A stretch of 64,000 nt of DNA from Akebia trifoliata (GCA_017979445.1 CM030706.1:9720967-9784966); one strand, 5' to 3'; shown: positions 47,655 through 58,605, counted from the first letter of the stretch. Numbers and translations: made by a program. The notes: generated by a model from the sequence alone, not told the origin.

Positions 47655-48600
47655 CTGTCAATGATAATAACAACAATAGTGCATGGAACAAAACATGTCA
47701 TATTCTACTTCAACTTCATCACTAATCTTTTGTAAAATCTTTAGTTTACAAAATACAGTAATTTGACGTGTGTGCGTGTGTAAGTTAAAGAGAAGCACAC
47801 ATATATATTTTGACTTTTGCACAATATATAATTAAAGAGAGAAATCAGGAGGCAATGTCAGGTTATCCCATAAATAGTCGGAAGAACGCACAGTTCTCAG
47901 TCCCACGATGAGGGATCCATGTGTTCTCAATCTTTGATTGTATAGAGTACAGTAATTGATGTGTGTGTGTGTGTGTGTGTGTACGTGTGTAAGATAAATA
48001 AAAGCATTCATGATTCAAAGATTCAAACTTTAAAACTCAATTAACGACAACCACCACCAAACAGAAACATCAAACAAAGATGATTCAGTTCAAACTTAAA
48101 AAAAATCATCTCAGTTCTACAACATCCAACAAACATGATTCAAATATTCAATCTTTAAAACTTAGTGAGACTGCCACTAAGGATTCTTTTGCTCAAAGCT
48201 AAAATCCAATCCTTACTCGAGCAAACCTTACATTATGAATCATGCTACCATTATGAATCCAGTTCTTATTGGAATTTCAGAAACTCTTGAAGCTAACCAT
48301 TGTAATGCATGACTATTTAATTCAATCATGAATATGTAAATAATAAACACACCCACAAATATCAGGTTGCACCATAATCTAGATATTCTCCCCATTATCT
48401 AAGTGGTGGATTTTTAACTTTTATATCAAATTGGGTACACCATTTTATGAAAAATCTTAAAGATGGAAAATACTTTGGTCTGCATAAGATATTCTCAAGT
48501 GTATCCATTTGTAATCATCAACCAATGTTACAATCTAGGAAAGACCAAACATAGAGGTAATTGGGGATGGTCCCCAAACATGTAAAGAAAATGGGTTATA
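47655..48600. other. Harbinger non-coding region upstream of the Myb-like gene
   Basis: No gene seen. A (GT)n tract (about 47959-47980) lies here. This interval probably holds the promoter of the minus-strand Myb-like gene, but I see no decisive motif. Confidence 0.5.
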
Positions 48601-49530
48601 TAAAAAAATAATTCCCCTTAAGAAACCCAAACCCTACAAAAAATTAAATAAAATTGAGAAAAAAAATTCTTTAATTTGCTTAAATAACAAAACTATAATC
48701 ACGTAGACCCTAAATTGATAAAAAAAATTCTTAAATTTCCATGTTTATAGGGTTAGAAAAATCAAACCAAATTAAATAAAATTAATAAAAAAAAATTCTG
48801 AAATTTCTATGTATATAGGGTTAGAAAAATCAAACCAAATTAAATAAAATTGATAAAAAAAAAAATTCTGAAATTTGCTTAAATACAAAACTATAATCAC
48901 GTAGACCCTAAAATTGATAAATTTTTTTTGAAATTTGCTTAAATAACAAAACTAAAATCACGTAGACCCTAAAATTAATAAAAAAATTCTGAAATTTGCT
49001 TAAATAACAAAACTATAATCACGTAGACCCTAAAATTGATATAAAAAAAAAAAATTCTGAAACTTCCATGTTTATAGGGTTAGAAAAATCAAACTAAATT
49101 AAATAAAATTGATAAAAAAAAATTCTAAAATTTGCACAAAACTATAATCAAGTAGACCCTAAAATAGATTAAATTTTTTTTTGAAATTTCCATGTTTAGA
49201 TGGTTAGAAAAATCGAACCAAATTGAATAAAATTGATAAAAAAAAAATTTATGAAATTTGCTTAAATAACAAAATTATAATCAACTAGACCCTAAAATTG
49301 GTAAAAATAATTTCAGAAATTTCCATGTTTATAGGGTTATAAAAATGGAACCAAAAATCTCGTTTGATTCAACTGTTTGTCGAAAGAGAAGAGATGAAAT
49401 TTGCACAAAACTATAATTAACAAAATAATAATCAAAACTATAATCAAAGTAGACCCTAAAATTAAAAAAAAAAATTCTAAAACTTCCATGTTTATAGGGT
49501 TAGAAAAATTGAACCACAAATCCTGTTTGA
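48600..49530. repeat. Degenerate ~100-150-bp tandem repeats in the Harbinger element
   Basis: Phrases CTTAAATAACAAAACTATAA + TCACGTAGACCCTAAAATTGAT and TTTCCATGTTTATAGGGTTA + GAAAAATCAAACCAAATTAAATAAAATTGAT recur about seven times in varied order, separated by A-runs. Two phrases CGTTTGATTCAACTGTTTGTC and TGTTTGATTCAACTATTTGTC (about 49364 and 49528) resemble the left terminal repeat. Confidence 0.75.
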
Positions 49531-49729
49531 TTCAACTATTTGTCAAGAGAGAAGAGACGAAGTGGAACTCCGGCTACACGTAGATCTGTGTAAGGCTCGA
49601 CAGAGAGAGAGAGAGCTTTGCGACGGAAAGATCTGTGCAAGATCGAGACCGAACAGCTGTGCGCAGCTATGTGAGATGCTTCTCGACAGAGAAGAAACGA
49701 ATATAAGCAGAGAGAGAGACCGTGAGATA

Positions 49730-49747
49730 TATATATATATATATATG

Positions 49748-49810
<63 letters not shown>
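49730..49810. repeat. (TA)n and (GA)n microsatellites
   Basis: A short TA tract followed by about 60 bp of GA. The open frames through it (49562-50008, both strands) are simple-sequence artefacts. Confidence 0.95.
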
Positions 49811-50127
49811 GAGACCGAGAGGTGTCCGAGAGAGAAAGGTGAGATCTGTGAAAGCTTTTATCGAAGGTTCTGTCGAAGAGAATAGAGTAAAGGGTAGGGG
49901 TAAAATTGTCTTTTCACTTGAACCGTTTATTCGGTATTTTATACCCCCGCAAGCGCGATTAGAAAAGCGTCTCAATTGAGCTTCTCCATTTTGCTTTTCA
50001 AAATGCAATTACAAACCGTAGATTTTTAACACCATTTTTATCAAACGATAATTACGAGTGGAACTGCAGCTTTTCACCGCAAATGCAGTGAAAGCCACGT
50101 TTTGAAGTGGTAACGAACAGCACCTAA

Positions 50128-51252
50128 TATAGCAACACGAGATTTGCTAAAATTACCTTAGGTGTGGTCCACAAATACCTGTTTTGCTTATGGTCAAGGC
50201 TAGTTGTACCCATGTTTACTTTCCACTACACATCCCTGATCCCATATTCCACCCCAAAAATGCGTTTGTAGTGGGTGCAGTGAGCACAAATGGTAGCTAC
50301 AAATTGTACTATTGCTGATCAAATATGAGCTGGTTGGTCAACTCGTTACATCCTTGCTTGGTTTTACATACTGGGGAAAACCGAGTTGGCTCAGAAGAGG
50401 CATCCTATCTCTAACGAGATAAATCATTTAAATTGATTTGTAATTATTATTAATATATTTTACGTTCAAACAATTACAATTTTTTATTATAAAATAAGGT
50501 AGTTTAGAAGATCTTAGACACAAGATAAAATTTATTTTTATAAAAAATATAGAAACGCTATTGATTCAATCGAATTTATGGGCTTATGCTGATATTTTCA
50601 AAATAGTGGATGAGTTAGAACCGATCTCGAGCGAGTTAATGTGAAATAATTCACATTGTAAAGCTTACCATAAAAAAGTTGTGATGATATGACGGCTCGT
50701 ACACCCTTATCATAAAACTGTAGATCATTTGCCTCAGGATACACAAGAAAAATATTTATGATTATACATATCCCGAGGCAAACGATCTACAATTCTGTGA
50801 CGTGGGTGTAGGGAGGTGGGTGTCAAAGGGGGGCATTAGAAAATCATTACACTAAGCTTTCCGACAATTCACATTGTAAATCCCTCTTCTTCATGAATGA
50901 ATATCAAGATGACTCGGTAAGTCATCATGATCTTGGACTATTTTGATAATTTAATAAAACCTCCGACAAAAATGATGATATTATGCTTGCTCCTACAAAA
51001 TTTAGGATTAAGTTCATCCTTGATTGAAAACCAATATCCTTTTTTTTCCAATCAATTTATGGTGATTTTTTTTCCACAATATTTTTTCGAACTTAAATTA
51101 TTAAATTAAAATTTGGTTACAAAAGTTCAAGAAAGAAAATAAACGTTGATTTTCAACAAGGGGGTTACGTCTAATATTGATAATTTCGCGAGAGTTTTAC
51201 TAAATTATATTTAAAAAAAATATTATTGTGAGAAAAGTAAAAAAATACTCCA
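50128..51252. other. Intergenic stretch with repeat R copy 2 and a stem-loop
   Basis: Repeat R copy 2 spans about 50743-50870. The stem-loop arms GTAGATCATTTGCCTCAGGA (from 50720) and TCCCGAGGCAAACGATCTAC (50771-50790) enclose a ~30-bp loop. No gene recognised; the 60-aa frame at 50927 has no known family. Confidence 0.6.
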
Positions 51253-51260
51253 CGTGGCGA

Positions 51261-51489
51261 CATGATTTTTAAACTCGGTATCGCGTCTCGTCTCGTTTAG
51301 CTACGATATCGAGTCATCTTAGACGAGTTTTCCGATATGTTTGAGACGTCTCGTGAGATAACTTTAAAAATTATACTGTGAGACGTAAAACTTGATCAAA
51401 AAATGACTTTGTGAGTTGGTCTCGTTCAGCTCTGATACTGAGTTAACTAGGGCGATATGTCTCGGTCTCGGACGAGTTTAAAAACCATG
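51261..51489. mobile_element. hAT-type MITE, 229 bp, TSD CGTGGCGA
   Basis: Termini CATGATTTTTAAACTCG and (reverse complement) CATGGTTTTTAAACTCG with perfect 8-bp TSDs CGTGGCGA at 51253-51260 and 51490-51497. The interior is rich in CTCG/GAGACG phrases. Non-coding. Confidence 0.92.
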
Positions 51490-51565
51490 CGTGGCGATGC
51501 TGACAAGTATTTAAGATCGACATGTAAGAGATTTCCTCTTCTTTAACGTAGATCAATTAAATACA

Positions 51566-51807
51566 GGGGACAATGACCCAAAAGACCTATATTTTAAAAA
51601 TATATATCAAAAAGTCCCTTATGAAAAAATATGGACTCTTTAATACTCATTTGATCAAATATTAATCTAAAAAAGATTTTTGAAGCGAAAATGCCGTAAT
51701 TACTCTTTCAATGAATTTTGAGATTTAAAGAAATATGTTTATTTGAAAATATTTAAAGTAATCCTATGTTTTAAAATTAATGACATGCCTCTCGACTATG
51801 ATCACCT

Positions 51808-51846
<39 letters not shown>

Positions 51847-52637
51847 GAAATGTTCAGCACCCTAAGTTTTACCACACACTTTAACAAACGTTTTTTGTCC
51901 TACATGGATTAGAAGTTTTGGAATGGGCTGATTTTTGGTGAGGATGATCTCTATGATTAGAAGATCATCCTCCCCAAAAATCAGCCCATTCCAAAACGTT
52001 GAGCCCCATGTTTACACGTTGAAAAATCATGGACCGTTCATTTTTTGTAAATCATTTTTGATGGGGTTAGAAGTTTTGGAATGGGCTGATTTTTGGTGAG
52101 GATGATCTCTACACCATAGAGATCATCCTCACCAAAAATCAGCCCATTCCAAAACTTCTAACTCATGTAGGACAAAACGGGTTTGTTAAAGTGTGTGGTA
52201 AAACTTAGGTTGCCGAACGGGACCCATATATATATATATATATAGATAATATTTATAAAAAATAATAATTTTAAATAATTAAAATATTATTTTTAAAAAA
52301 TTCGACTTGAACATTCATCCAATTGATTCAACTAAATAATTAACAAGTCTACTTAAATAAGTCAAATAAAATTATATTGAATTTACAAATAGATTTTAAT
52401 AAATAAAATTATATTAAATTTATAATATTAATAATAAATAAATTGATCATGTTTTTTATTTGAATTGATATATTTTTAGATTAAATCATTTTGTAAAAAT
52501 GTTAAAATGGCATTTCAAGTATTTTTCTTAAAATATCTTGAGAAGATCCTTACTGTGTGACCTAAATGGTCCGTATCCATTTTTTAGGGACTAATCGGTA
52601 CATATTTTCAATAAAGAGTCCCTCACGGTCATTGTCC
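51566..52637. mobile_element. AT-rich MITE-like element with 8-bp TSD, host to foldback E8
   Basis: Termini GGGGACAATGACC and (reverse complement) GGACAATGACC, with TSD TAAATACA at 51558-51565 and 52638-52645. Left-arm phrases (AAAAAGTCCCTTATG) have decayed counterparts on the right (AAAGAGTCCCTCAC). The left part recurs at 11715. A (TA)n tract inside holds foldback E8. Its right end lies about 45 bp upstream of the predicted leader exon of the host gene. Confidence 0.75.
51845..52225. mobile_element. Foldback MITE E8, 381 bp
   Basis: GGGAAATGTTCAGCACCCTAAG ... CTTAGGTTGCCGAACGGGACCC, inside a (TA)n tract (51811-51844 and 52226-52243). Terminal arms match over about 65 bp (CCTAAGTTTTACCACACACT on both). 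Two hairpins with ~40-nt arms (about 51910-51998 and 52066-52160) surround the TTTTTGTAAATC linker. This subfamily has its own arm sequence, unlike E5-E7. Confidence 0.92.
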
Positions 52638-52689
52638 TAAATACAATAAGCCAAAGTTACCGATTACGCATACAACATTTCATCTTGCT

Positions 52690-52734
52690 GAGAAAGAGAG
52701 GGAGACTTGAAGGGCAATAGTTTTCTCTGAAGAG
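52690..52734 (+). other. Predicted 5' non-coding exon of the host gene
   Basis: GAGAAAGAGAGGGAGACTTG...TCTCTGAAGAG followed by the strong donor GTAAGTTC at 52735. A short purine-rich leader exon joined to the ATG exon through a long leader intron is common in plants. The transcription start is a guess; the donor is the supported part. Confidence 0.5.
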
Positions 52735-55119
52735 GTAAGTTCTTCTTTCGATCTGTCTCTACTGATTTGATTATCAAATTCTTGTTTGAAGTTTTGATTG
52801 CGAGAATTACTGTTTAAGTCATCTCTCATTTGACCTAGAATTCTGAGAAACTGATATGCTTTTGTTCTTGTTTTCTGGATTTCTTTTGACCTAGGGTTTG
52901 TTTCATTTCATGAATATGTCTAGAGCTATTTACGATAAAGGATGTTGTGTTCTAGAGATAATTTCATATGTAGTTGTTTTTAAGGATTTTTGGTAATTTG
53001 TTTAGAACTCCGGATTTGATCTTTTTGGGGAAAATAATTTGGTCGTTCTTTCTTCATGGTTTGTCCAAATTTGTTCGCTTTGAGGGTTTATAAGTTTTAT
53101 TTCATGTTTATAAGATGTCGATGGTGCTACGTGGTGTTTGAATTTCGTATAGTTTTGGTGTTCGTTTTCCCCTGTTTAGGAGAATTTATTTCGTTTTATG
53201 GCACACTTGAAAATCATGGCATCTTGGGTTCTTGTATTTTTTTCGTTAACTTTCTAGGTCTAAATATGTTCCCCTTAATCTAGATTGGGGTTCTGTGTTT
53301 TTGGGAATGTGTGAAGGCCATGTACATTTTTGTTTTAAAAATTACTTAAGTAGATTGTTTAAAATAGGGCTGCAACTTGGGCGGGCAAAACCCGAAGCTG
53401 CTGGATTGAACCCGACCTTGGATCATGTCTGGGCATAGGTAGCTTTGATTTTGGGTAACAAAAAAAAAAAAAAAAAAAATGCCCGACTCAAATCGGGTTG
53501 AGCGTGGGCATAGGTATCGGCCAACCCGATTTACCCATACCCAAACTTAATATGATTATAATTTAAAAATATTTCTTTTCTTGATTTCTTTCACACTCAT
53601 AATTCATATTTCAATATATATGTTTTTGTTTATCTATATATCAAAACTAATTTAATTATTTTCATTAGATAAATAATCAATATTTGTTATTAATGTTTTG
53701 TTTTAAGTGGGGCCTTAAAGCATCCAAAATACGTTGGGGTTGTCAATGACATAGTGTTCCTTATAGAAAATGATGACTCCTTCAGAAAACTTAAGTTATT
53801 CAAGTTCTAATTCTATATTGTCATACAATGATTATATTATAATTTTAAATGTTTTCTTTTCTTGAAAGTTGTGATTATTAATAAAAATGATTATTTTAGT
53901 CTATCTTACTATTTTTCTTCTCTCTTTAAATTTTCTTATAATTTTATATATATATAAACTTTTGAAACACATTTTTAGAAAAAATAATCGTAAATTTTAA
54001 GTTATTTTACATGCCACTTATCTTTATATAAACCCTTACCAATACTAAATTACCTAGTATTAATGAGGAATGTATTAGCCTGACCAACCCGAACAACCCG
54101 ACTTGGGTAAGGTTCGGGTTGAGCGTTTCATGCCTGAGGTAGGGTTGGGCAAGTTTGCTGGTTGGTGTTTGTTAAGTTTGGTTGGGTGGTGCAGGTTGAT
54201 GATCCCCAATCCGGCCCAACCCGTTCGAGTTGCAGCTCTAGTTAAAAATCAACTTCTTAATGTTTTAAACTTATTTTATTCAAAGAAAAATATCCGTTTT
54301 AAACCCATGGTTTGACTTGGTGACTATGGCCTGGAAGACATCCCCTACAATAATAAGGTTTCATTTTTTAACTTGTCCAATAGGCCACAATTACTTCTGT
54401 ATTTTATTCAGTGATTATTAATGATATCATACATAAAGATAGATGCCCTATTTTCTGTATGATATCCTTGTATTCAAAAGTCTTTGTAGTTTGGACGGTA
54501 GATTATCTTATGAACTAGGGGTGTGGATCAGCTGGCATGAACTCCTCCCATCAGTTGTATTCCAAGGAAGAAAGGAAAAAAAAGGAATTTTTTAAATTAT
54601 TTTAATTATTTTAATTATAGGTTTAAAATGTGTGAAAATGTACTTCGATAAATACACATGTATATTAATCCATTGTAGGGTTTATTTTTTTGGGCAGTAG
54701 TCATTCATGGAATTAAGGGTGTTTTCTTTGAAGACTTTTTATTTAGATTCTCAAAAGGGAGTAATTTTTGGGTTCTGGTTCTTTTCCTTCTTTTCTTTGG
54801 TCCAGGTGGATTGTCTTGACCTCCTCCTATTGTATCTCTGTTTCTTTTCTAACAAGACTTACATATAAAAAATAGATGTGTATGCACTGGTTAAAGTTGT
54901 TTAAATAGTTACTGAAAACAACCGAAAAAGTATATCTTTAAAATTTTGTTGTAATTTATGTCAGATGATTCTATTTGTGTTTCGTATTACTATTCTATCA
55001 GTGAAGCATAATTTTTCCCCTGCTGACAACACACATTCATTTTTCTTTAATGTGTCTCAGTATTTTTTCTCCAATTATTTTGGAAAAGGATTTGCTGATG
55101 TAATTATATTTTTTTGCAG
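52735..55119 (+). other. Leader intron of the host gene
   Basis: Starts GTAAGTTC and ends TTTTTTTGCAG at 55117-55119. It contains a hAT-like element (53365-54240). The open frame upstream of the true ATG (54965-55141) is mostly intron sequence, so the N-terminal 59 residues of the longest frame should not be annotated. Confidence 0.6.
53365..54240. mobile_element. hAT-like non-autonomous element, 876 bp, in the leader intron
   Basis: Termini TAGGGCTGCAACTTGG and (reverse complement) TAGAGCTGCAACTCGA. Flanks GTTTAAAA (53357-53364) and GTTAAAAA (54241-54248) are an 8-bp TSD with one mismatch. Both arms are packed with short CAACCCGA / TCGGGTT phrases in opposite orientation. No transposase. 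Confidence 0.82.
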
Positions 55120-55141
55120 AGGCACACAACAGGAAAAGAAA

Positions 55142-57535
55142 ATGTCTTGGAGGCACTCTCAACCAAGACCCCAGTCTAGGAGGAGAGCTCTAGAAAAGTG
55201 CAAGGGGAAAGGCAAAACTGAAAATGTGGTCTTAATCGATCTTGACAATGGTCATTTCCATGATGTTATTATGGTCGATGTTCCAGAATCTTCTCAACAG
55301 AGACTCCAGGATCCAAGTGTGACGGGGAACAAAAAAACATTGCCATCTAGGAGTGTTATAAGCATTGATGATGAAGAAAGTAGTGACGATGACAATCCTG
55401 GAAATGGTGTTGAAGGTGTGGGTGATGTTGATAGGCATGCTACCTCAAGCAAGACATATCATCCTTCTTCAAACCAAGCACAAGGTTCTGAAGAGCTAGA
55501 TGGCAATGAATGCCAATTCATCCAAGAAAGAAAATTTCCTTTGAAATTATCAAAGTGCAAGCGAACCTACTCTAGAAAAACGCTCCCTAGGAATCATTTT
55601 GGTTTAAATCCAGTCTCTGAGAGTAGTTCATCTGAAAGTGACGGCTCTGATTGTGAGCTTATGAATGGTTCTTCTGGGAAAATCCGTGAACAATGGGAAA
55701 AAGCTGCTTCAAGGAAAAAATTGTTCACAGATGTCCTGAATGGTCAGGCTGGTTTAGAAGATCAGGTTAGTGCGTCTGGTTCCAGTAGTGATACTCAGAA
55801 AACTGTTGAAGTAGAAAATACAGTAGAACAACATGCAGAAGTATCTGTTTGTTCTAGTTCAAGCAATTCAAATGCTGAAAAAGAGGACCCATTAACCTCT
55901 GCTGCCACTGTTGGTGGCATTATGGAAGATCCTTTTTTCAAACCCGTGAGTAATGGCCCTGTAGGAGATTTGGGTAGAACTTTTGACCAGGATGTTCCAT
56001 CACGATGTGAAACACGGTCACGGGATCAAACAAAATATTCTTATGGAAAGGTTGACGTTCAGGACCAAAGAAATGCTTTCCAAGGAGAATCTTCTTTTTG
56101 TCATACCAAATCGGGGAATGACTCAGGTGTTAATCATGGTGGAGCTAGTCTTCGAGCCGAAGAAGAACAAGTTCCTGGAAGAACATTTTGCTTCACTCCA
56201 AAAGAAGGTGAAGGACAATTCAATTATGAAAGATCTTGTTTTCAGGAGAAAAAGGAAAATATTGGAGAATATTGTGATTTTAACACTCAGACAGCTAATG
56301 ACACACACTTAAATCATGCCAAAGCCAGTTTCCAGACTGAAGAGGGCTCTTTTTGGAAAACCCATGAGTTTTATGGAACACAGGTTAGTTATGATAGAGT
56401 TGACTCTGGGAACGAAAAAAGAGGGATTCGTCATGAGCCTTCTTTTCATAGCATTCACTCACCAAATACCGGAGAAAATGAAAGAGCTAGTTTTGAGGAC
56501 AAAGAGAAACCAAGCTCTGGAGAACCTTCTTTTTGTCGTACTGAATCGGGGAATGACTCAGGTGTTTATCATGGTGGAGCTACTCTTCGAGACAAAGAAG
56601 AAGTTCCTGGAAGACCTTTTTGCTACACTCCTAATGAGGGTGAAAGACAATTCAACTATGGAAGATATTGTTCCCAGGAGAAAGAGGAAAATATTGGAGA
56701 ATATTGTAATTTTAATACTCGGCCAGGGAATGACATGCCTTCTTTTCACAACATTCACCCACCAAATGACAAAGAGTATGAAGGATCTAGTTTTGAGGGC
56801 AAAGAGATACCAAGGTCTGGAGGACCTTTTTGTTGTACTGGATTGGGGGGTGACTCAGGTGTTAATCATGGTGGAGCTAGTCTTCGAGATCAAGAAGTTC
56901 CTGGAATACCTTTATGCTTCACCCCAAACAAAGGTTTCCAGGAGACAGAAGAAAATAATGAAGATTATTGTTCTTTTAACACTCAGCCGAGGCATGACGC
57001 ACTCTTGAATCACTCCAAAGGCAGTTTCCAGGATGAAGACGCTTCTGTTTTCAACACCCAAGAATTGAACGAAACACATATTAGTTATGTTAGATCTAGT
57101 TTCGAGGACAAAGAGAAACAAAGCTCTGGAGAACCGTGTTTTTTTGACGCGCAATCATGTGGAAAAACAGAAATTAAACATTGTTCCACTCAATCACCGG
57201 ATGAGACAGAAGTCGGTGATGAAAGACCAAGTCAGCAGGACAATGATAAATCAGTTTTGAGGGAGCAGTCTTTGGGCAATGCTAAACCAATTGAAACACA
57301 GCTTAATGATGGGCGAGGCTGTTTTAAAGATGAAGAGAAAGCGGTTCTTGAATCTCTGAGCAGCACTCAACCTCAGGAAGAAATTAGTTCCTTGATACAT
57401 GCTCGAGATGGGAATGGTAGATCTGATATTCAAAACGATATAATTGGCGAAAGAGAAAAATTCAAGGAGACTGATGAATACAAGCGTGCTGCAGAAGAAG
57501 AATGGTTGTCCAGACAGCAGCAGTTACAAATTCAG
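55142..57535 (+). CDS. Large acidic plant nuclear-type protein, first coding exon (798 codons)
   Basis: Function not established from sequence. Start ATG 55142 (MSWRHSQPRPQSRRRALEKC) lies 22 bp after the acceptor at 55119. Features: a basic N-terminus (residues 8-25); three SUMO-interaction-like motifs, VVLIDLD (29-35), VIMVDV (42-47) and VISIDDEESSDDD (72-84); a serine/acid-rich stretch; then KIREQWEKAASRKKLFTDVL (~179-198). Three imperfect repeats follow (317-461, 462-561, 562-664), marked by SGNDSGVNHGGASLR, PGR.FC(F/Y)TP and ENIGEYC.FNT. The C-terminus is charged (FKETDEYKRAAEEEWLSRQQ). The exon ends CAG|GTTTAT in phase 0 at 57535; reading on gives intron sequence. Conserved plant relatives of the C-terminal part, as I recall them, end in a J-domain-like segment; that would lie outside this window. 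The codon frame is intact throughout. Confidence 0.85.
56090..57133 (+). repeat. Three tandem coding repeats in the host gene
   Basis: Units 56090-56524 (145 codons), 56525-56824 (100) and 56825-57133 (103), with a partial fourth after 57134. Shared DNA phrases such as CTTTTTGTCRTACTGAATCG, AATGACTCAGGTGTTAATCA and GGTGGAGCTAGTCTTCGAG recur with small changes, and length differences are multiples of three. Confidence 0.85.
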
Positions 57536-58489
57536 GTTTATATCTCAATATGGTTTTGTTTCTTCTTAGTGAAACTGCATCATGACCATAACTGCTATCC
57601 TTCGATTAAATTAAATATTCTAAAGTAGATCACTTTATCTTTGCATTTTCCTTCAATCTGTTGTAATTCCATGGTTTCCAGACTACTCAATTTTGTTGGT
57701 TTTGGGATTGTGTGGTAGGCTTTTTATATTTTGTTTCCTTTTTTGTTTTTGTGTGAAGTTATACTAAAGTCTCAACCGAGTTTTTGAAATGGTCAGCCCT
57801 ACATTGTTAAGCAGATGGCACTAATAGCTAGAAGAGAAGAAAAAGGATTTGGAAGGAAAAACCACCGGCTTTCTTTCTTATCATTCACTTTTCCTTGGAC
57901 TTGTGAAACATGCAAGGAGCATCATGTGCATCTAGGAGTAGGAACTGAATTTCCACCCTTCCTAGATTCATTTATATTGATTGTAATAAAAAAAAAGTTG
58001 TCATTTTGAAAAGTCATAATCTTTAGGGCTAACTGAAGAGTCTTCACTGCATCTGCATCGTTCCTTTGGCACTAGTTGTCTAGATGATTCCTTATTATTT
58101 AGTTGTTGACTTGAACTTCAGACTGGTTAAAATTTTATCGATGGGACATCACATACCAAGCTGGTTGTTACTTCTCTAGTAGTGCAGATTTTTTTGTCAT
58201 AGTTACAGAATTTTATTTAAAAAATTCAATTGAGATGAGCTAATCGGAAAAAAGAAAAAAGAGAGAAGAAAACAGCAACCAAATGCTCACATCTACATTG
58301 AAATATTACAAATCTATCCCCATCTCCCCATGAAGTCTGTAGGAACCAAATTTGAAAATTCCTTGAGATCAACAAAATAATCCTAATGATGGAGAAAATT
58401 ACTTCAATATCCAAAGAAGCTCCGACCCAAATCTAACCCTTACCAATCCGATCCAAACCTGATCGAGGAATGCATAACGTAAGAGCTTA

Positions 58490-58605
58490 TCCATCAGATA
58501 GGTGGTTTGGCCCTAAGTATTGGCCGACCCCCCTATCCATCAGATAGGTGGCTCAGTCCAAAGTAGTAGCTGACCCTCCTATTCAAGCGATAGGTGGCTC
58601 GGCCC
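58490..58605 (+). repeat. ~46-bp tandem repeat, 2.6 units, in the intron
   Basis: TATCCATCAGATAGGTGGYT + YRGYCC...GCCGACCCCCC repeats twice and partially a third time (TATTCAAGCGATAGGTGGCT). GC-richer than its surroundings. Confidence 0.8.

Larger units (their letters stand above)
41899..50124 (-). mobile_element. PIF/Harbinger DNA transposon, 8.2 kb with a nested solo LTR
   Basis: Left end GGCCCCGTTTGATTCAATTG preceded by TAA (41896-41898); right end (reverse complement) GGTGCTGTTCGTTACCAC followed by TAA (50125-50127). A 3-bp TAA TSD and GG...GTTTG ends are typical of PIF/Harbinger. Two minus-strand genes lie inside: a Myb/SANT-like protein (46606-47654) and a transposase relic (43040-46108). 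A 1,742-bp solo LTR plus TSD is nested in the latter; without it the element is about 6.5 kb. The TIRs match at 9 of the first 15 positions by eye, so the right end is less certain than the left. Confidence 0.75.

Noticed and set aside
49562..50008. 107- and 113-aa frames on both strands near the (GA)n tract
   Set aside because: Repeats of RE/LS residues come from the microsatellite.
54965..55141. N-terminal 59 residues of the 887-aa open frame
   Set aside because: A polypyrimidine tract and acceptor TTTTTTTGCAG at 55119 lie inside it, followed by a good ATG at 55142; the upstream part is intron.
57536..57628. C-terminal 30 residues after QLQIQ in the same frame
   Set aside because: A GT donor follows CAG at 57535 and the next exons continue in phase 0 with a matching charged helix, so this is intron read-through unless an intron-retention form exists.
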